NCBI GenBank assembly: GCA_009694245.1
Contig: SHVO01000017.1
Span: 1-33,602 of the forward strand
DNA from: Rhodospirillaceae bacterium
Lineage (GTDB): Bacteria > Pseudomonadota > Alphaproteobacteria > Rhodospirillales > Rhodospirillaceae
Direction of reading: 5' to 3'
DNA length: 33,602 nucleotides
Shown here: piece by piece, positions 15,853 through 22,923 of the stretch
Numbering within the stretch: position 1 is the stretch's first letter
Layout of the letters: each line of letters begins with the position of its first letter
Made by a program: the position numbers and the translations under genes
The notes under the pieces: model-generated
Databases searched by the model: none
Told to the model about the DNA's origin: nothing
What the model saw: only the letters and a program-made list of their open reading frames with translations

Positions 15853-16356
15853 ATGCAATCGAGTACGCTACGCCGCACATCGGCGAAGGCAGTCAGCAAT
15901 CCCATCGATCTCATCGAAGAAGTCATCTCAGGCAAGGATTGGGTTTACGATCGCCGCTGCGAGACCGAACTGGCCGTCGAAGCGCCGGGAAGTTGGTGCG
16001 ATTACGGCATGTTTTTCGCCTGGTCCGAGGACCTGAGCGCACTGCATTTTTCCTGCGCTCTCGATATGCGCGTGCAGAACAAATTGATGGGGCAGATCTA
16101 CGAGCTCCTCGCCAAGCTCAACGAGCGGCTATGGATGGGTCACTTCGCCGTTTGGGTGGAGGAGGGCATTCCCATGTTCCGCCATACCGTGCGGTTGAGC
16201 GACCGCGTCGATACCGAGAAGATTGGCGAACTCATGGAGCTGGCCATGGCTGAATGCGAGCGCTATTACCCGGCGTTTCAATTCGTGATCTGGGGCGGGC
16301 GCACCGCCGAGGACGCCATCGCCAGTTCATTGCTCGATACCGTCGGCGAAGCCTGA
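15853..16356 (+). CDS. YbjN domain-containing protein
   Basis: YbjN-family protein with a fold like type III secretion chaperones. The biochemical role is not established, and E. coli YbjN has been linked to stress and motility regulation. The 167-residue sequence has the NPIDLIEEVISGKDWVYDR start, the acidic-aromatic CDYGMFFAWSEDLSALHFSC strand region, MGQIYELLAKLNERLWMGHFAV, and PMFRHTVRLSD ending in a helical segment with ECERYYPAFQFVIWGG. No signal peptide or membrane helix is seen, so it should be cytoplasmic. The ribosome site is a GGGGGG run seven bases before the ATG. It lies 80 bases upstream of proC on the same strand, and I recall this pairing in other alphaproteobacteria. Confidence 0.88.
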   Translation: MQSSTLRRTSAKAVSNPIDLIEEVISGKDWVYDRRCETELAVEAPGSWCDYGMFFAWSEDLSALHFSCALDMRVQNKLMGQIYELLAKLNERLWMGHFAVWVEEGIPMFRHTVRLSDRVDTEKIGELMELAMAECERYYPAFQFVIWGGRTAEDAIASSLLDTVGEA

Positions 16357-16436
16357 AGCTGCTCGCGGGGTCCATCCGCCTTTCGGCAATCAAAACACTA
16401 CTTAGCAGCCCATAGGGCCGGTGCTATCGTCCTGCC

Positions 16437-17255
16437 ATGATCGACGGCACGATCCTCTTGGTTGGCTGCGGTAAGATGGGCGGCGCGCTCCTCGACGGTT
16501 GGTTCAAGCGCGGCCTAAATCCCGTCGACGTCATTGTTGTCGAGCCTGCCGGACGCGATACGGTCGCCCCATGTAGAACTCACCGCGCCCTGGCGTGCCT
16601 GCCCCATGTTCGCGACGTGCCCCGGGATTTCAGGCCCGACGTCGTGCTGTTCGCGGTCAAGCCCCAGGTCGCCGACGACATCGTGCCGGCCTACGCTCAT
16701 CTGGTTGTGCAGCAGCCGGTGTTCTTGTCGGTCGTCGCCGGTAAAACCACTGCTTACTTCCAGAAATGCCTGGGCGCGGAGGTGGTGGTGCGCGCCATGC
16801 CCAACACGCCGGCCGCGGTCGGCAAGGCCGTCAGTGTGCTCTATGCCGCGCCCGCAGTCAGCGCCATACAGCGCCGCGTCTGCGAAGTCTTGCTCTCCGC
16901 CGTCGGCGCGGTGGAGTGGACCGCCGATGAGAAGCTGATGGATGCGGTTACAGCCGTGTCCGGGAGCGGTCCGGCCTATGTCTTTTTGTTGATGGAAGCT
17001 CTACGCGACGCCGGCATTGAGGCCGGCTTGCCGCCGGACTTGGCAGCGCGGCTCGCGCGCGCCACCGTAGCCGGGTCCGGTGCCTTGCTGGAGTCCGGTG
17101 ATACGCCGCCCGAAATTTTGCGCCAGAACGTCACCAGCCCGGGCGGCACCACGGCTGCGGCCCTGGGCGTGTTGATGGCGGCTGACGGATTTAAGCCGCT
17201 CTTGGCGCGGGCGGTGGCCGCGGCCGCCGCGCGCTCGAAAGAATTGGGCGGCTGA
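16437..17255 (+). CDS. proC: pyrroline-5-carboxylate reductase
   Basis: Last step of proline synthesis: reduces 1-pyrroline-5-carboxylate with NAD(P)H. The 272-residue product has the Rossmann loop GCGKMGGAL at 10-18, the VVLFAVKPQ strand (about 69-77), VRAMPNTPAAVG (about 118-129), and the dimerisation/active-site helix pair SGSGPAYVFLLMEALRDAG and QNVTSPGGTTAAAL near the C-terminus. All are standard for ProC. Length is typical. The ATG at 16437 gives the MIDGTILLVGCGKMG start, with little visible Shine-Dalgarno. It is followed by a TetR-like gene 84 bases on. Confidence 0.97.
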   Translation: MIDGTILLVGCGKMGGALLDGWFKRGLNPVDVIVVEPAGRDTVAPCRTHRALACLPHVRDVPRDFRPDVVLFAVKPQVADDIVPAYAHLVVQQPVFLSVVAGKTTAYFQKCLGAEVVVRAMPNTPAAVGKAVSVLYAAPAVSAIQRRVCEVLLSAVGAVEWTADEKLMDAVTAVSGSGPAYVFLLMEALRDAGIEAGLPPDLAARLARATVAGSGALLESGDTPPEILRQNVTSPGGTTAAALGVLMAADGFKPLLARAVAAAAARSKELGG

Positions 17256-17339
17256 CGGACGGAGTAGCTGCTTGATTCGCGGCGTGAGCAGTGAAGCCAT
17301 GATCCGTCCGTGAGGTCCACGCCAGTGCGGGAGGTGACC

Positions 17340-17984
17340 GTGCCTGCCAAAAAATCCGCCTCGAACAAGTCCGCCGCCAAGAACTCCCGGCTCAGTGCCT
17401 TGGACCGGATCATCGATGCCGGCGTGCAAGAGGCCGCCGCCGTCGGCTGGCGGACGGTGACGATGGCTGCCGCCGCTGAGCGCGCCGGCATCGAGCTCGG
17501 TGAGGTGCTCATGCAGGTACCCAGCAAGACTCATCTCGCCCTCGGTTTCCTAGCGCGCATCGATTCGCGCACGCTGGGTCCGGTGAAACGGATCGACGCC
17601 AAGGACTCCGCCCGCGACCGTCTGTTCGAAATCCTCATGCGCCGTTTCGACGCGCTCAATGAAACCCGCGAGGGCGCCAAAGCTGTGATTGGCGGGGCGG
17701 CGCGCGATCCGGCGGCGGCGCTGGCGCTGCTCTGCCGCCTTGATCGTTCGTGTGCCGCCATGCTCGAGGCCGCCGGCATTTCCGCCGGCGGCCTTCTGGG
17801 CCTCGCGCGCATAAAAGGTCTAAAGCTGGTGGCGACCTGCGGCCTTCATGCCTGGATGAACGACGACAGCGCCGATCTCGCCAAAACCATGGCCGCGGTC
17901 GACCGCGCTTTGAGCCGCGCCGAAAAGCTCGCGGGAATGGCGACGTTTCGCAGACCTGCGCCAGCGGAAGTTAAAGCCGGTTAG
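17340..17984 (+). CDS. TetR-like (possibly COQ9-like) helical protein
   Basis: The 214-residue product begins with a Lys/Ala/Ser-rich tail (AKKSASNKSAAKNS), then a TetR-type helix-turn-helix: LDRIIDAGVQEAA then GWRTVTMAAAAERAGIELGEVLMQVPSKTHLALGFL (about 22-72). The rest is all helical with no recognisable ligand motif. COQ9 proteins share this fold, and the turn Q-V-P-S-K is unlike the usual Y-x-H-F of TetR repressors, so a DNA-binding role is not certain. I use the GTG at 17340, which has GGGAGG five bases upstream. An in-frame start at 17310 exists. It follows proC and may be co-transcribed with it. Confidence 0.78.
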   Translation: MPAKKSASNKSAAKNSRLSALDRIIDAGVQEAAAVGWRTVTMAAAAERAGIELGEVLMQVPSKTHLALGFLARIDSRTLGPVKRIDAKDSARDRLFEILMRRFDALNETREGAKAVIGGAARDPAAALALLCRLDRSCAAMLEAAGISAGGLLGLARIKGLKLVATCGLHAWMNDDSADLAKTMAAVDRALSRAEKLAGMATFRRPAPAEVKAG

Positions 17985-18022
17985 CGCGCGATCCCGATAT
18001 CGCGTTGCGTGCTCTGGTAAAA

Positions 18023-18041
18023 GCCGGCCTTCGCCGGCGCG
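18023..18041. repeat. REP-like palindromic repeat, copy 2
   Basis: The same 19 bases as 9377-9395, GCCGGCCTTCGCCGGCGCG, in the 148-base gap between the convergent TetR-like and histidine kinase genes. Its hairpin could end transcription from both sides. AAACCGGTTT follows closely. Confidence 0.6.
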
Positions 18042-18132
18042 AAAACCGGTTTCCACCCCCCGAACAAGTCCGAGGGCATACTTTTCGGCACGACTAGGCT
18101 GGGTTTCGATCCAAACGCGGCTGAAGGGTAAA

Positions 18133-19554
18133 TCACAGAGGAATTCGCAAACTCGCCCGCAGGCCGCCCGCCGGACTTTCCTCCAATGCGATCTCGCCGC
18201 CCATGCCGTGCACGATATCGCGCGCGATCGTGAGCCCCAGGCCGATCCCGCCGGTCTTGGGATTGCGCGACGGCTCGAGGCGGTGGAAGGCGCGAAAGGC
18301 CTCGTCGCGCTTTTCGGGCGCGATCCCCGGACCATCGTCATCGATGTGGATATGCAGATGGCCGCCGGTTCGCGACGCGACCACGGCGACATTCACTCCA
18401 TAACGCATGGCGTTGGCGATGAGGTTGCCTAGGCAGCGCTCAAAGGCGATCGGCTTTATGGCCGCCTTGGCCGGCAATTCCGTCATATTGAGCGCAACAG
18501 CCGCGCCCTCGCGGCGGAACCTCCCGGTGATGCTTTCAAGGAGCCCGGCGATATCCGTGGGCGTCGCTTCCTCGGTCCCGTCGCCGCGGGCAAAGGCGAG
18601 GTAGGATTCAAGCATTCGCTCCATCTCGCTGAGATCCTCGCCCAAGGCCAATACGTCTTCCGCGGTGGGTTTGGACATCATGGCGAGGTGGAGCTTCATC
18701 CGCGTCAACGGTGTGCGCAGGTCATGCGAAACGCCGGCCAGCATGTCGGTGCGCTGCGCGATCTGCCTTCGAATCCGCTCGCGCATGATGTTGAAGGCGC
18801 GCGCTGCTTGCCGCACTTCAAAGGCGCCTTCGGCGGGAAAGTCGGGCACTTCGCGTCCCTTGCCGAAGGAGTCGGCGGCCTGGGCTAGACGGCGCACGGC
18901 GCGGACCTGGCCGCGCAAGTAGGCCGTGGCCACTCCGAACAGCAGCAGCGATGATCCGGCCATCCAGATGACGAAGACGTAGGTGCTATTGCTATAAATG
19001 CGCCCGCGCGGCACCAGAACCTGAAGGATGCCGTCCTGCATTTGTACCTGAATCGTCACCAGCCGATCAGTGCGAAATCGTAACGTGTCGATGGTGAAGG
19101 GGCGGCGCAGCGATTGCCACAGCGCCTCTTCGACAACATCCGCGGCGTCGCTGGGCTCATCGATCACGCGAGGTCCCGGTGCTAGCGTGGCGCCCTCGGT
19201 AAGTGTTACGTCCAGGCCCAACGTGTGCTTGGCATTCGCCGCGAGCCGTGCGCGCTGCTCCGGCGCGCGAAAGTCTTGCAGAAAGAGCTGGGCGGCGGCG
19301 ATGTCGCCAGCGAGGTCGTTGGCCATGCGCCGCGACACTGCATCCCAGTGATTGTCGTAAAAGACATAGGTGGAGATCAGCTGCACCAGGAGCATCGGCA
19401 CGACGATCGTCAAGCTGGCGCGCGCCATCAAGGTGCGCGGCATGATCTTGTCGAGCGCCCCCGGCTCGAGCCACTGGAGTAAGCCTGGCGGCGGTAGGGG
19501 TGTATTGCCGGGACTCGTCGGCGCAGGCACTTGCTTATCGGCTGACCCGTCCAT
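18133..19554 (-). CDS. membrane sensor histidine kinase (EnvZ-like)
   Basis: Sensor of a two-component system. The 473-residue protein has a Pro-rich cytoplasmic lead, a first membrane helix at about 47-65, a periplasmic loop of about 125 residues, a second helix at about 191-212, a HAMP linker (LRGQVRAVRRLAQAADSFGKG), the HisKA box GVSHDLRTPLTRMKLHL with phosphoacceptor H277, and an ATPase domain with an N box (NLIANAMRYG), G1 DDDGPGI and G2 GGIGLGLTIA. The order and the short N-terminal-to-HAMP layout match EnvZ/RstB-type kinases. The signal cannot be read from sequence. It follows the response regulator gene by four bases, so the two are one operon. Confidence 0.95.
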   Translation of the reverse strand: MDGSADKQVPAPTSPGNTPLPPPGLLQWLEPGALDKIMPRTLMARASLTIVVPMLLVQLISTYVFYDNHWDAVSRRMANDLAGDIAAAQLFLQDFRAPEQRARLAANAKHTLGLDVTLTEGATLAPGPRVIDEPSDAADVVEEALWQSLRRPFTIDTLRFRTDRLVTIQVQMQDGILQVLVPRGRIYSNSTYVFVIWMAGSSLLLFGVATAYLRGQVRAVRRLAQAADSFGKGREVPDFPAEGAFEVRQAARAFNIMRERIRRQIAQRTDMLAGVSHDLRTPLTRMKLHLAMMSKPTAEDVLALGEDLSEMERMLESYLAFARGDGTEEATPTDIAGLLESITGRFRREGAAVALNMTELPAKAAIKPIAFERCLGNLIANAMRYGVNVAVVASRTGGHLHIHIDDDGPGIAPEKRDEAFRAFHRLEPSRNPKTGGIGLGLTIARDIVHGMGGEIALEESPAGGLRASLRIPL

Positions 19555-19558
19555 GGCG

Positions 19559-20281
19559 TTAGGGATCCGTTCGCAGGATGTAGCCCGTGCCGCGCACGGT
19601 CTGCAGATAACGGGGCTGGCGTGTGTCGGGCTCCAGCTTGCGGCGTAGCCGTGTGATCTGCACGTCGATCGTGCGGGGATTGCCGCCGCTGTCGCCGGTT
19701 CCCGACAACGCGGCGCGCTCCACCGGCTTGCCGGCGCTTTGGGCCAGAACTTTGAGCAGCTCGGCTTCGCCGGCGGTCAAATAAACCGGCGTTCCCGCGC
19801 GCGTAAGTCGCTGGCGCACCACGTCATAACGGTAATTGCCTAGGCGTAATTCCGATTTGGCCGGAACGTCCGCCGGCGGCGCGCGGCGCAGGATCGAGCC
19901 GATACGCAAGACCAGCTCCTTCGGTTCGAACGGCTTGGCCATGTAGTCGTCGACACCTTGCTCCAGGCCGTGAATTCGCTTTGCCGACTCGCCCATAGCC
20001 GTCAACATCAGGATCGGCACCGCGCTGCCCGCGCGGATGCCGCGCGTCAATGAGAGCCCGTCTTCGCCGGGCATCATGATGTCGACCACGATAAGATCAA
20101 ACTGCAGCGTTGCCATGTGCCGGCGCGCTTCAGCGGCGTCGGCCGCGGCCGTAACCATATAGCCGTTTTCGCCGAGGAACTTTTTCAAGAGATTCCGCAG
20201 CCGCGTATCGTCGTCCACCACCAGGATGTGGGGCGGATAGGTCATCGGCTGGTCGGCCTTCGTGCTTCGCATGGCGCCCAT
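19559..20281 (-). CDS. OmpR/PhoB-family response regulator
   Basis: DNA-binding response regulator paired with the kinase at 18133-19554. The receiver domain has the acidic triad VVDDD, the phosphoacceptor Asp in IVVDIMMPGEDG, the LMLTA Thr and the KPFEP Lys. The C-terminal winged helix is visible in LRLGNYRYDVVRQRL to DVQITRLRRKLEPDTRQPRYLQTVRGTGYIL. GNPRTIDVQITRLRRK is the usual recognition helix. The start is uncertain: I use the ATG at 20281 (240 residues). ATGs at 20272 and 20245 are in frame, and the last gives the most usual family N-terminus (MTYPPHILVVDDD). The frame is open up to 20545 without added domains. Probable autoregulation is not visible. Confidence 0.93.
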   Translation of the reverse strand: MGAMRSTKADQPMTYPPHILVVDDDTRLRNLLKKFLGENGYMVTAAADAAEARRHMATLQFDLIVVDIMMPGEDGLSLTRGIRAGSAVPILMLTAMGESAKRIHGLEQGVDDYMAKPFEPKELVLRIGSILRRAPPADVPAKSELRLGNYRYDVVRQRLTRAGTPVYLTAGEAELLKVLAQSAGKPVERAALSGTGDSGGNPRTIDVQITRLRRKLEPDTRQPRYLQTVRGTGYILRTDP

Positions 20282-20353
20282 AGTAGCGGATTCCGGCCGT
20301 TCTCGGTCAGGTACAAGGGTCACTGTTAACGGTCTAAGGCCCCGGCGAAATTG

Positions 20354-20366
20354 ATCACCCGGTGAT
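20354..20366. promoter_or_regulatory. 13-base palindrome upstream of the response regulator
   Basis: ATCACC-C-GGTGAT is a perfect inverted repeat centred on 20360, about 75 bases upstream of the response regulator start. It could be an operator. No family is evident. It sits in the 386-base gap between the regulator and ilvE (20282-20667), which otherwise holds an AT-rich stretch (20540-20625) and no convincing gene. Confidence 0.35.
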
Positions 20367-20583
20367 GAGCCCGCCCGAAATGCTCCTTGGCTAGGAAGGC
20401 ATCGACGCGCGGTAAAATCGCGATAGGCAAAGAACGGCAGTTCAATAGCCTGGCGGGGATCCTGGCCTCTGAGGGCCCGCGGGTTGACGATGATTGCCGG
20501 CTTGGCCATGGTGGCCGGTCTTCGGCTGAGAGGCATAAAACCCAAAGATAATAACCCGTCAGTATACTTGACTTGAAACTATT

Positions 20584-20621
20584 ATAATATTACGAGATCT
20601 GAATATAGTACGCAATATTAT
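20584..20621. promoter_or_regulatory. AT-rich inverted repeat upstream of ilvE
   Basis: ATAATATT (20584-20591) and AATATTAT (20614-20621) are exact inverted repeats 22 bases apart in a stretch far richer in A and T than the rest of the window. It is 47 bases before the ilvE start, so a promoter or operator role is likely, but no clean -35/-10 pair with correct spacing is present. Confidence 0.4.
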
Positions 20622-20667
20622 TACAACTGGCGCGTGGCTGCGTTAGATGTGCGCAAAGGAGAGTTCC

Positions 20668-21570
20668 ATGACGAAGCCTCAAAGCTTCGAAGATCGCGAC
20701 GGCCTTATCTGGTTCAACGGGGTCCTGGTGCCGTGGCGCAGTGCCCAGCTCCATGTCCTCAGCCACGCCCTGCACTATGCCTCCAGCGTGTTTGAGGGCG
20801 AACGCGCTTACGCCGGTGTGGTCTTCAAGCTGGAAGAGCACACCGACCGGCTGTTCGAGTCCGCCCGGATGCTCGACATGAAGATTCCGTTCACGCCGGC
20901 CGAGATCAATGCCGCCCATGCCGAGGTTCTGAAGGCCAACAACATAACCGACGGCTACCTCCGTCCCGTGGCCTGGCGCGGAAGCGAGCAGATGGGCGTC
21001 ACCGCGCAGAATGCCAAAATCAATGTCGCCATCGCCTGCTGGGTTTGGCCGTCCTATTTCACACTGGAGGCGCGGCTGAAGGGCATACGGCTGCAGATGG
21101 CCGAATGGCGTCGTCCGTCACCCAGTTGCGCGCCGGTGAAGGCCAAGGCTTCGGGTCTTTATATGATCTGCACCTTGAGCAAACACACGGCCGAGCGCGC
21201 GGGCTATGACGATGCCTTGATGTTGGATTATCGCGGCCAAGTGGCGGAAGCGACCGGCGCCAACGTCTTTTTTGTCATCGGCGCCGAGATTCATACGCCG
21301 CTACCCGATTGTTTTCTCGACGGCATCACCCGCCGTACGGTCATCGCCCTCGCTAAGAAGCGCGGGTACCGGGTGATTGAACGCGCGATCATGCCCGAGG
21401 AATTGAGCAAGGCGCAGGAGTGTTTCCTCACCGGCACCGCCGCCGAGGTCACGCCCGTGCGCGAGATCGGAGCCTACAACTTCACACCCGGCGAGGTCTG
21501 CCGCGCGCTCATGGCCGACTTCGACGCCTTGGTAGGGCGGAGCGCGCCGGCCAAGTCCAGCGCCGCGTAG
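20668..21570 (+). CDS. ilvE: branched-chain amino acid aminotransferase
   Basis: Class IV PLP aminotransferase that interconverts Leu, Ile and Val with their 2-oxo acids. The 300-residue product has the HALHYASSVFEGERAY segment (about 34-49), GYLRPVAWRG (about 97-105), the PLP lysine K160 in VKAKASGLYM, a DDALMLDYRGQVAEATGANVF cofactor region, TPLPDCFLDGITRRTVI and TGTAAEVTPVREIG near the end. The ATG at 20668 has AAGGAG upstream (20657-20662). A slightly longer in-frame start at 20647 lacks this. D-amino-acid transaminase and aminodeoxychorismate lyase share the fold, but the EGERAY and TGTAAEV forms fit IlvE best. It converges on moaE, with ten bases between them. Confidence 0.94.
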   Translation: MTKPQSFEDRDGLIWFNGVLVPWRSAQLHVLSHALHYASSVFEGERAYAGVVFKLEEHTDRLFESARMLDMKIPFTPAEINAAHAEVLKANNITDGYLRPVAWRGSEQMGVTAQNAKINVAIACWVWPSYFTLEARLKGIRLQMAEWRRPSPSCAPVKAKASGLYMICTLSKHTAERAGYDDALMLDYRGQVAEATGANVFFVIGAEIHTPLPDCFLDGITRRTVIALAKKRGYRVIERAIMPEELSKAQECFLTGTAAEVTPVREIGAYNFTPGEVCRALMADFDALVGRSAPAKSSAA

Positions 21571-21580
21571 GACACGTTCG

Positions 21581-22051
21581 TTATCGCGTCCACTTTGCGG
21601 CCTGGTCTTCATCGGCTTCGCGCGCTTCCACCCAACTCGCGCCGGTTTCGGTGGCTTCTTTTTTCCAAAACGGCGCCCGCGTTTTTAACCAGTCCATCAG
21701 GAACGCGCAGGCGGTGAAAGCGTCGCCGCGATGGGCTGTCGCGACTGCCGCGAGAACAATCGGTTCACCGGGCATGAGCGATCCAATGCGGTGGATCACA
21801 AGCGTATCATCCAAAGGCCAACGGCCGGAGGCCTCCTTCACCAGCTCGGAAAGTTGACCCTCAGCCATGCCAGGGTAGTGCTCCAGGGTCATCGCGCTCA
21901 CGGTCTCGCCCGTCGCGCGCGACTCCCCGCGAAAATCGCGCATCTGGCCAATAAAGGTGGCGATGCCGCCGGATGTGGAATTGCGGGCGCAAAAGCTGTT
22001 GATCTCGGCTCCCGGGTCGAAGGCTTCACGCTGCACGCGGATCGTGGCCAC
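21581..22051 (-). CDS. moaE: molybdopterin synthase catalytic subunit MoaE
   Basis: Large subunit of molybdopterin synthase, which puts two sulfurs into precursor Z (cPMP), taking them from thiocarboxylated MoaD. The 156-residue protein has the GGIATFIGQMRDF strand (about 28-40), LEHYPGMAE, HRIGSLMPGEPIVLAAVATAHRGDAF (about 87-112) and the catalytic lysines in DWLKTRAPFWKKE (K123, K130-K131). It directly follows moaD, whose stop is six bases upstream, so the two subunits are made together. The other molybdenum cofactor genes are not in this window. Confidence 0.96.
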   Translation of the reverse strand: MATIRVQREAFDPGAEINSFCARNSTSGGIATFIGQMRDFRGESRATGETVSAMTLEHYPGMAEGQLSELVKEASGRWPLDDTLVIHRIGSLMPGEPIVLAAVATAHRGDAFTACAFLMDWLKTRAPFWKKEATETGASWVEAREADEDQAAKWTR

Positions 22052-22056
22052 GGATT

Positions 22057-22323
22057 TTATCCTCCCGTCACCGGCGGAAAGAACGCGACTTCACGCGCGC
22101 CGCCAAGTTCGGACGACAGCGGTGCATGCACCTGATCGACCGCTGCCTTGATGAGCTTGCGGTCGGCGAAGGCCGCAGCATGACCAGGACTCCGTCTCGC
22201 CAGCCAGTCGATCAGATCTGAAACCGTCACCACGGAGGCCGGTGGGCTCACGGTTTCCGTGCCCAGGCCAACTTTTTCCTTCACCCAGGCGAAGTACAGC
22301 ACCGTGAGAGAAGCGGTGGACAT
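22057..22323 (-). CDS. moaD: molybdopterin synthase sulfur carrier subunit MoaD
   Basis: Ubiquitin-like sulfur carrier of molybdopterin synthase. The 88-residue sequence ends in the required Gly-Gly (FFPPVTGG), where MoeB-type activation forms the thiocarboxylate. It shows the beta-grasp pattern TVLYFAWVKEKVG at the start and DQVHAPLSSELGGAREVAFFPP at the end. Its ATG abuts the pgsA stop codon, and moaE follows six bases after its own stop, so the pgsA-moaD-moaE run is one transcript. Confidence 0.95.
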   Translation of the reverse strand: MSTASLTVLYFAWVKEKVGLGTETVSPPASVVTVSDLIDWLARRSPGHAAAFADRKLIKAAVDQVHAPLSSELGGAREVAFFPPVTGG

Positions 22324-22896
22324 CTACGGTCCGGGCGCCGGCGGATTGACCGCCATGTAGCGCAGCCCGGATTTCAGGTAGTCGTAACCTGTGATCAAAG
22401 TGATACCGGCAGCGATCCAAATGCCAATCTCGCCGATGAGCTCCGCCGGAATCCAGATCGGCGAGGCCGACCCGACGATGAGGAAGCCGAGCGCCACCAT
22501 CTGGACCGTGGTTTTGGCCTTGGCCAGCGTCGTGACCGGGACGCTGACGCGCAACTCGGCCAGGAATTCGCGCAAGCCCGATACCATGATTTCGCGCAGG
22601 AGAATCACGAGCGCCGGCAGGTACGACCACGGCCCGACGCGATCGAAGGCGACGATCAGCAGCAGCACCGAGGCGACCAGGAGTTTGTCGGCGATTGGAT
22701 CGAGGAACCGGCCGAACGACGAAACTTGATTCGCCCGGCGCGCGAGATAGCCATCGAAGAAATCCGTGACGCCGGCGATGGTAAACAGCGCGCACGCCGT
22801 CCAACGCATGGCATGGCTGTCGAAGAAAAACGTCGCCACGACCACCGGGATGATGACGATTCGCGAAAGCGTCAGAATATTCGGCAGGGTCAGCAC
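22324..22896 (-). CDS. pgsA: CDP-diacylglycerol-glycerol-3-phosphate 3-phosphatidyltransferase
   Basis: Inner-membrane enzyme that makes phosphatidylglycerophosphate from CDP-diacylglycerol, the committed step to phosphatidylglycerol and cardiolipin. The 190-residue protein has the full CDP-alcohol phosphotransferase motif from D48: DG-x2-AR-x8-G-x3-D-x3-D, with D48, D66 and D70 as metal ligands and acid/base. About six membrane helices are visible. The MLTLPNILTLSRI start is typical. The start codon is GTG at 22896, with GGGAGG seven bases upstream. uvrC lies just upstream, with a 27-base gap, an arrangement also found in other bacteria. Confidence 0.96.
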   Translation of the reverse strand: MLTLPNILTLSRIVIIPVVVATFFFDSHAMRWTACALFTIAGVTDFFDGYLARRANQVSSFGRFLDPIADKLLVASVLLLIVAFDRVGPWSYLPALVILLREIMVSGLREFLAELRVSVPVTTLAKAKTTVQMVALGFLIVGSASPIWIPAELIGEIGIWIAAGITLITGYDYLKSGLRYMAVNPPAPGP

Positions 22897-22923
22897 GCTG
22901 GATCCTCCCAGGGAGGGGGGATG

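Noticed and set aside
18133-20281. Assignment of the two-component pair to PetP/PetR because petABC is in the window
   Set aside because: The pair is about 14 kb from petABC, and the motifs are generic OmpR/EnvZ, so a named role would be guesswork.
20568-20588. TTGACT and TATAAT close together before ilvE
   Set aside because: The two hexamers are only nine bases apart, too short for one sigma-70 promoter.
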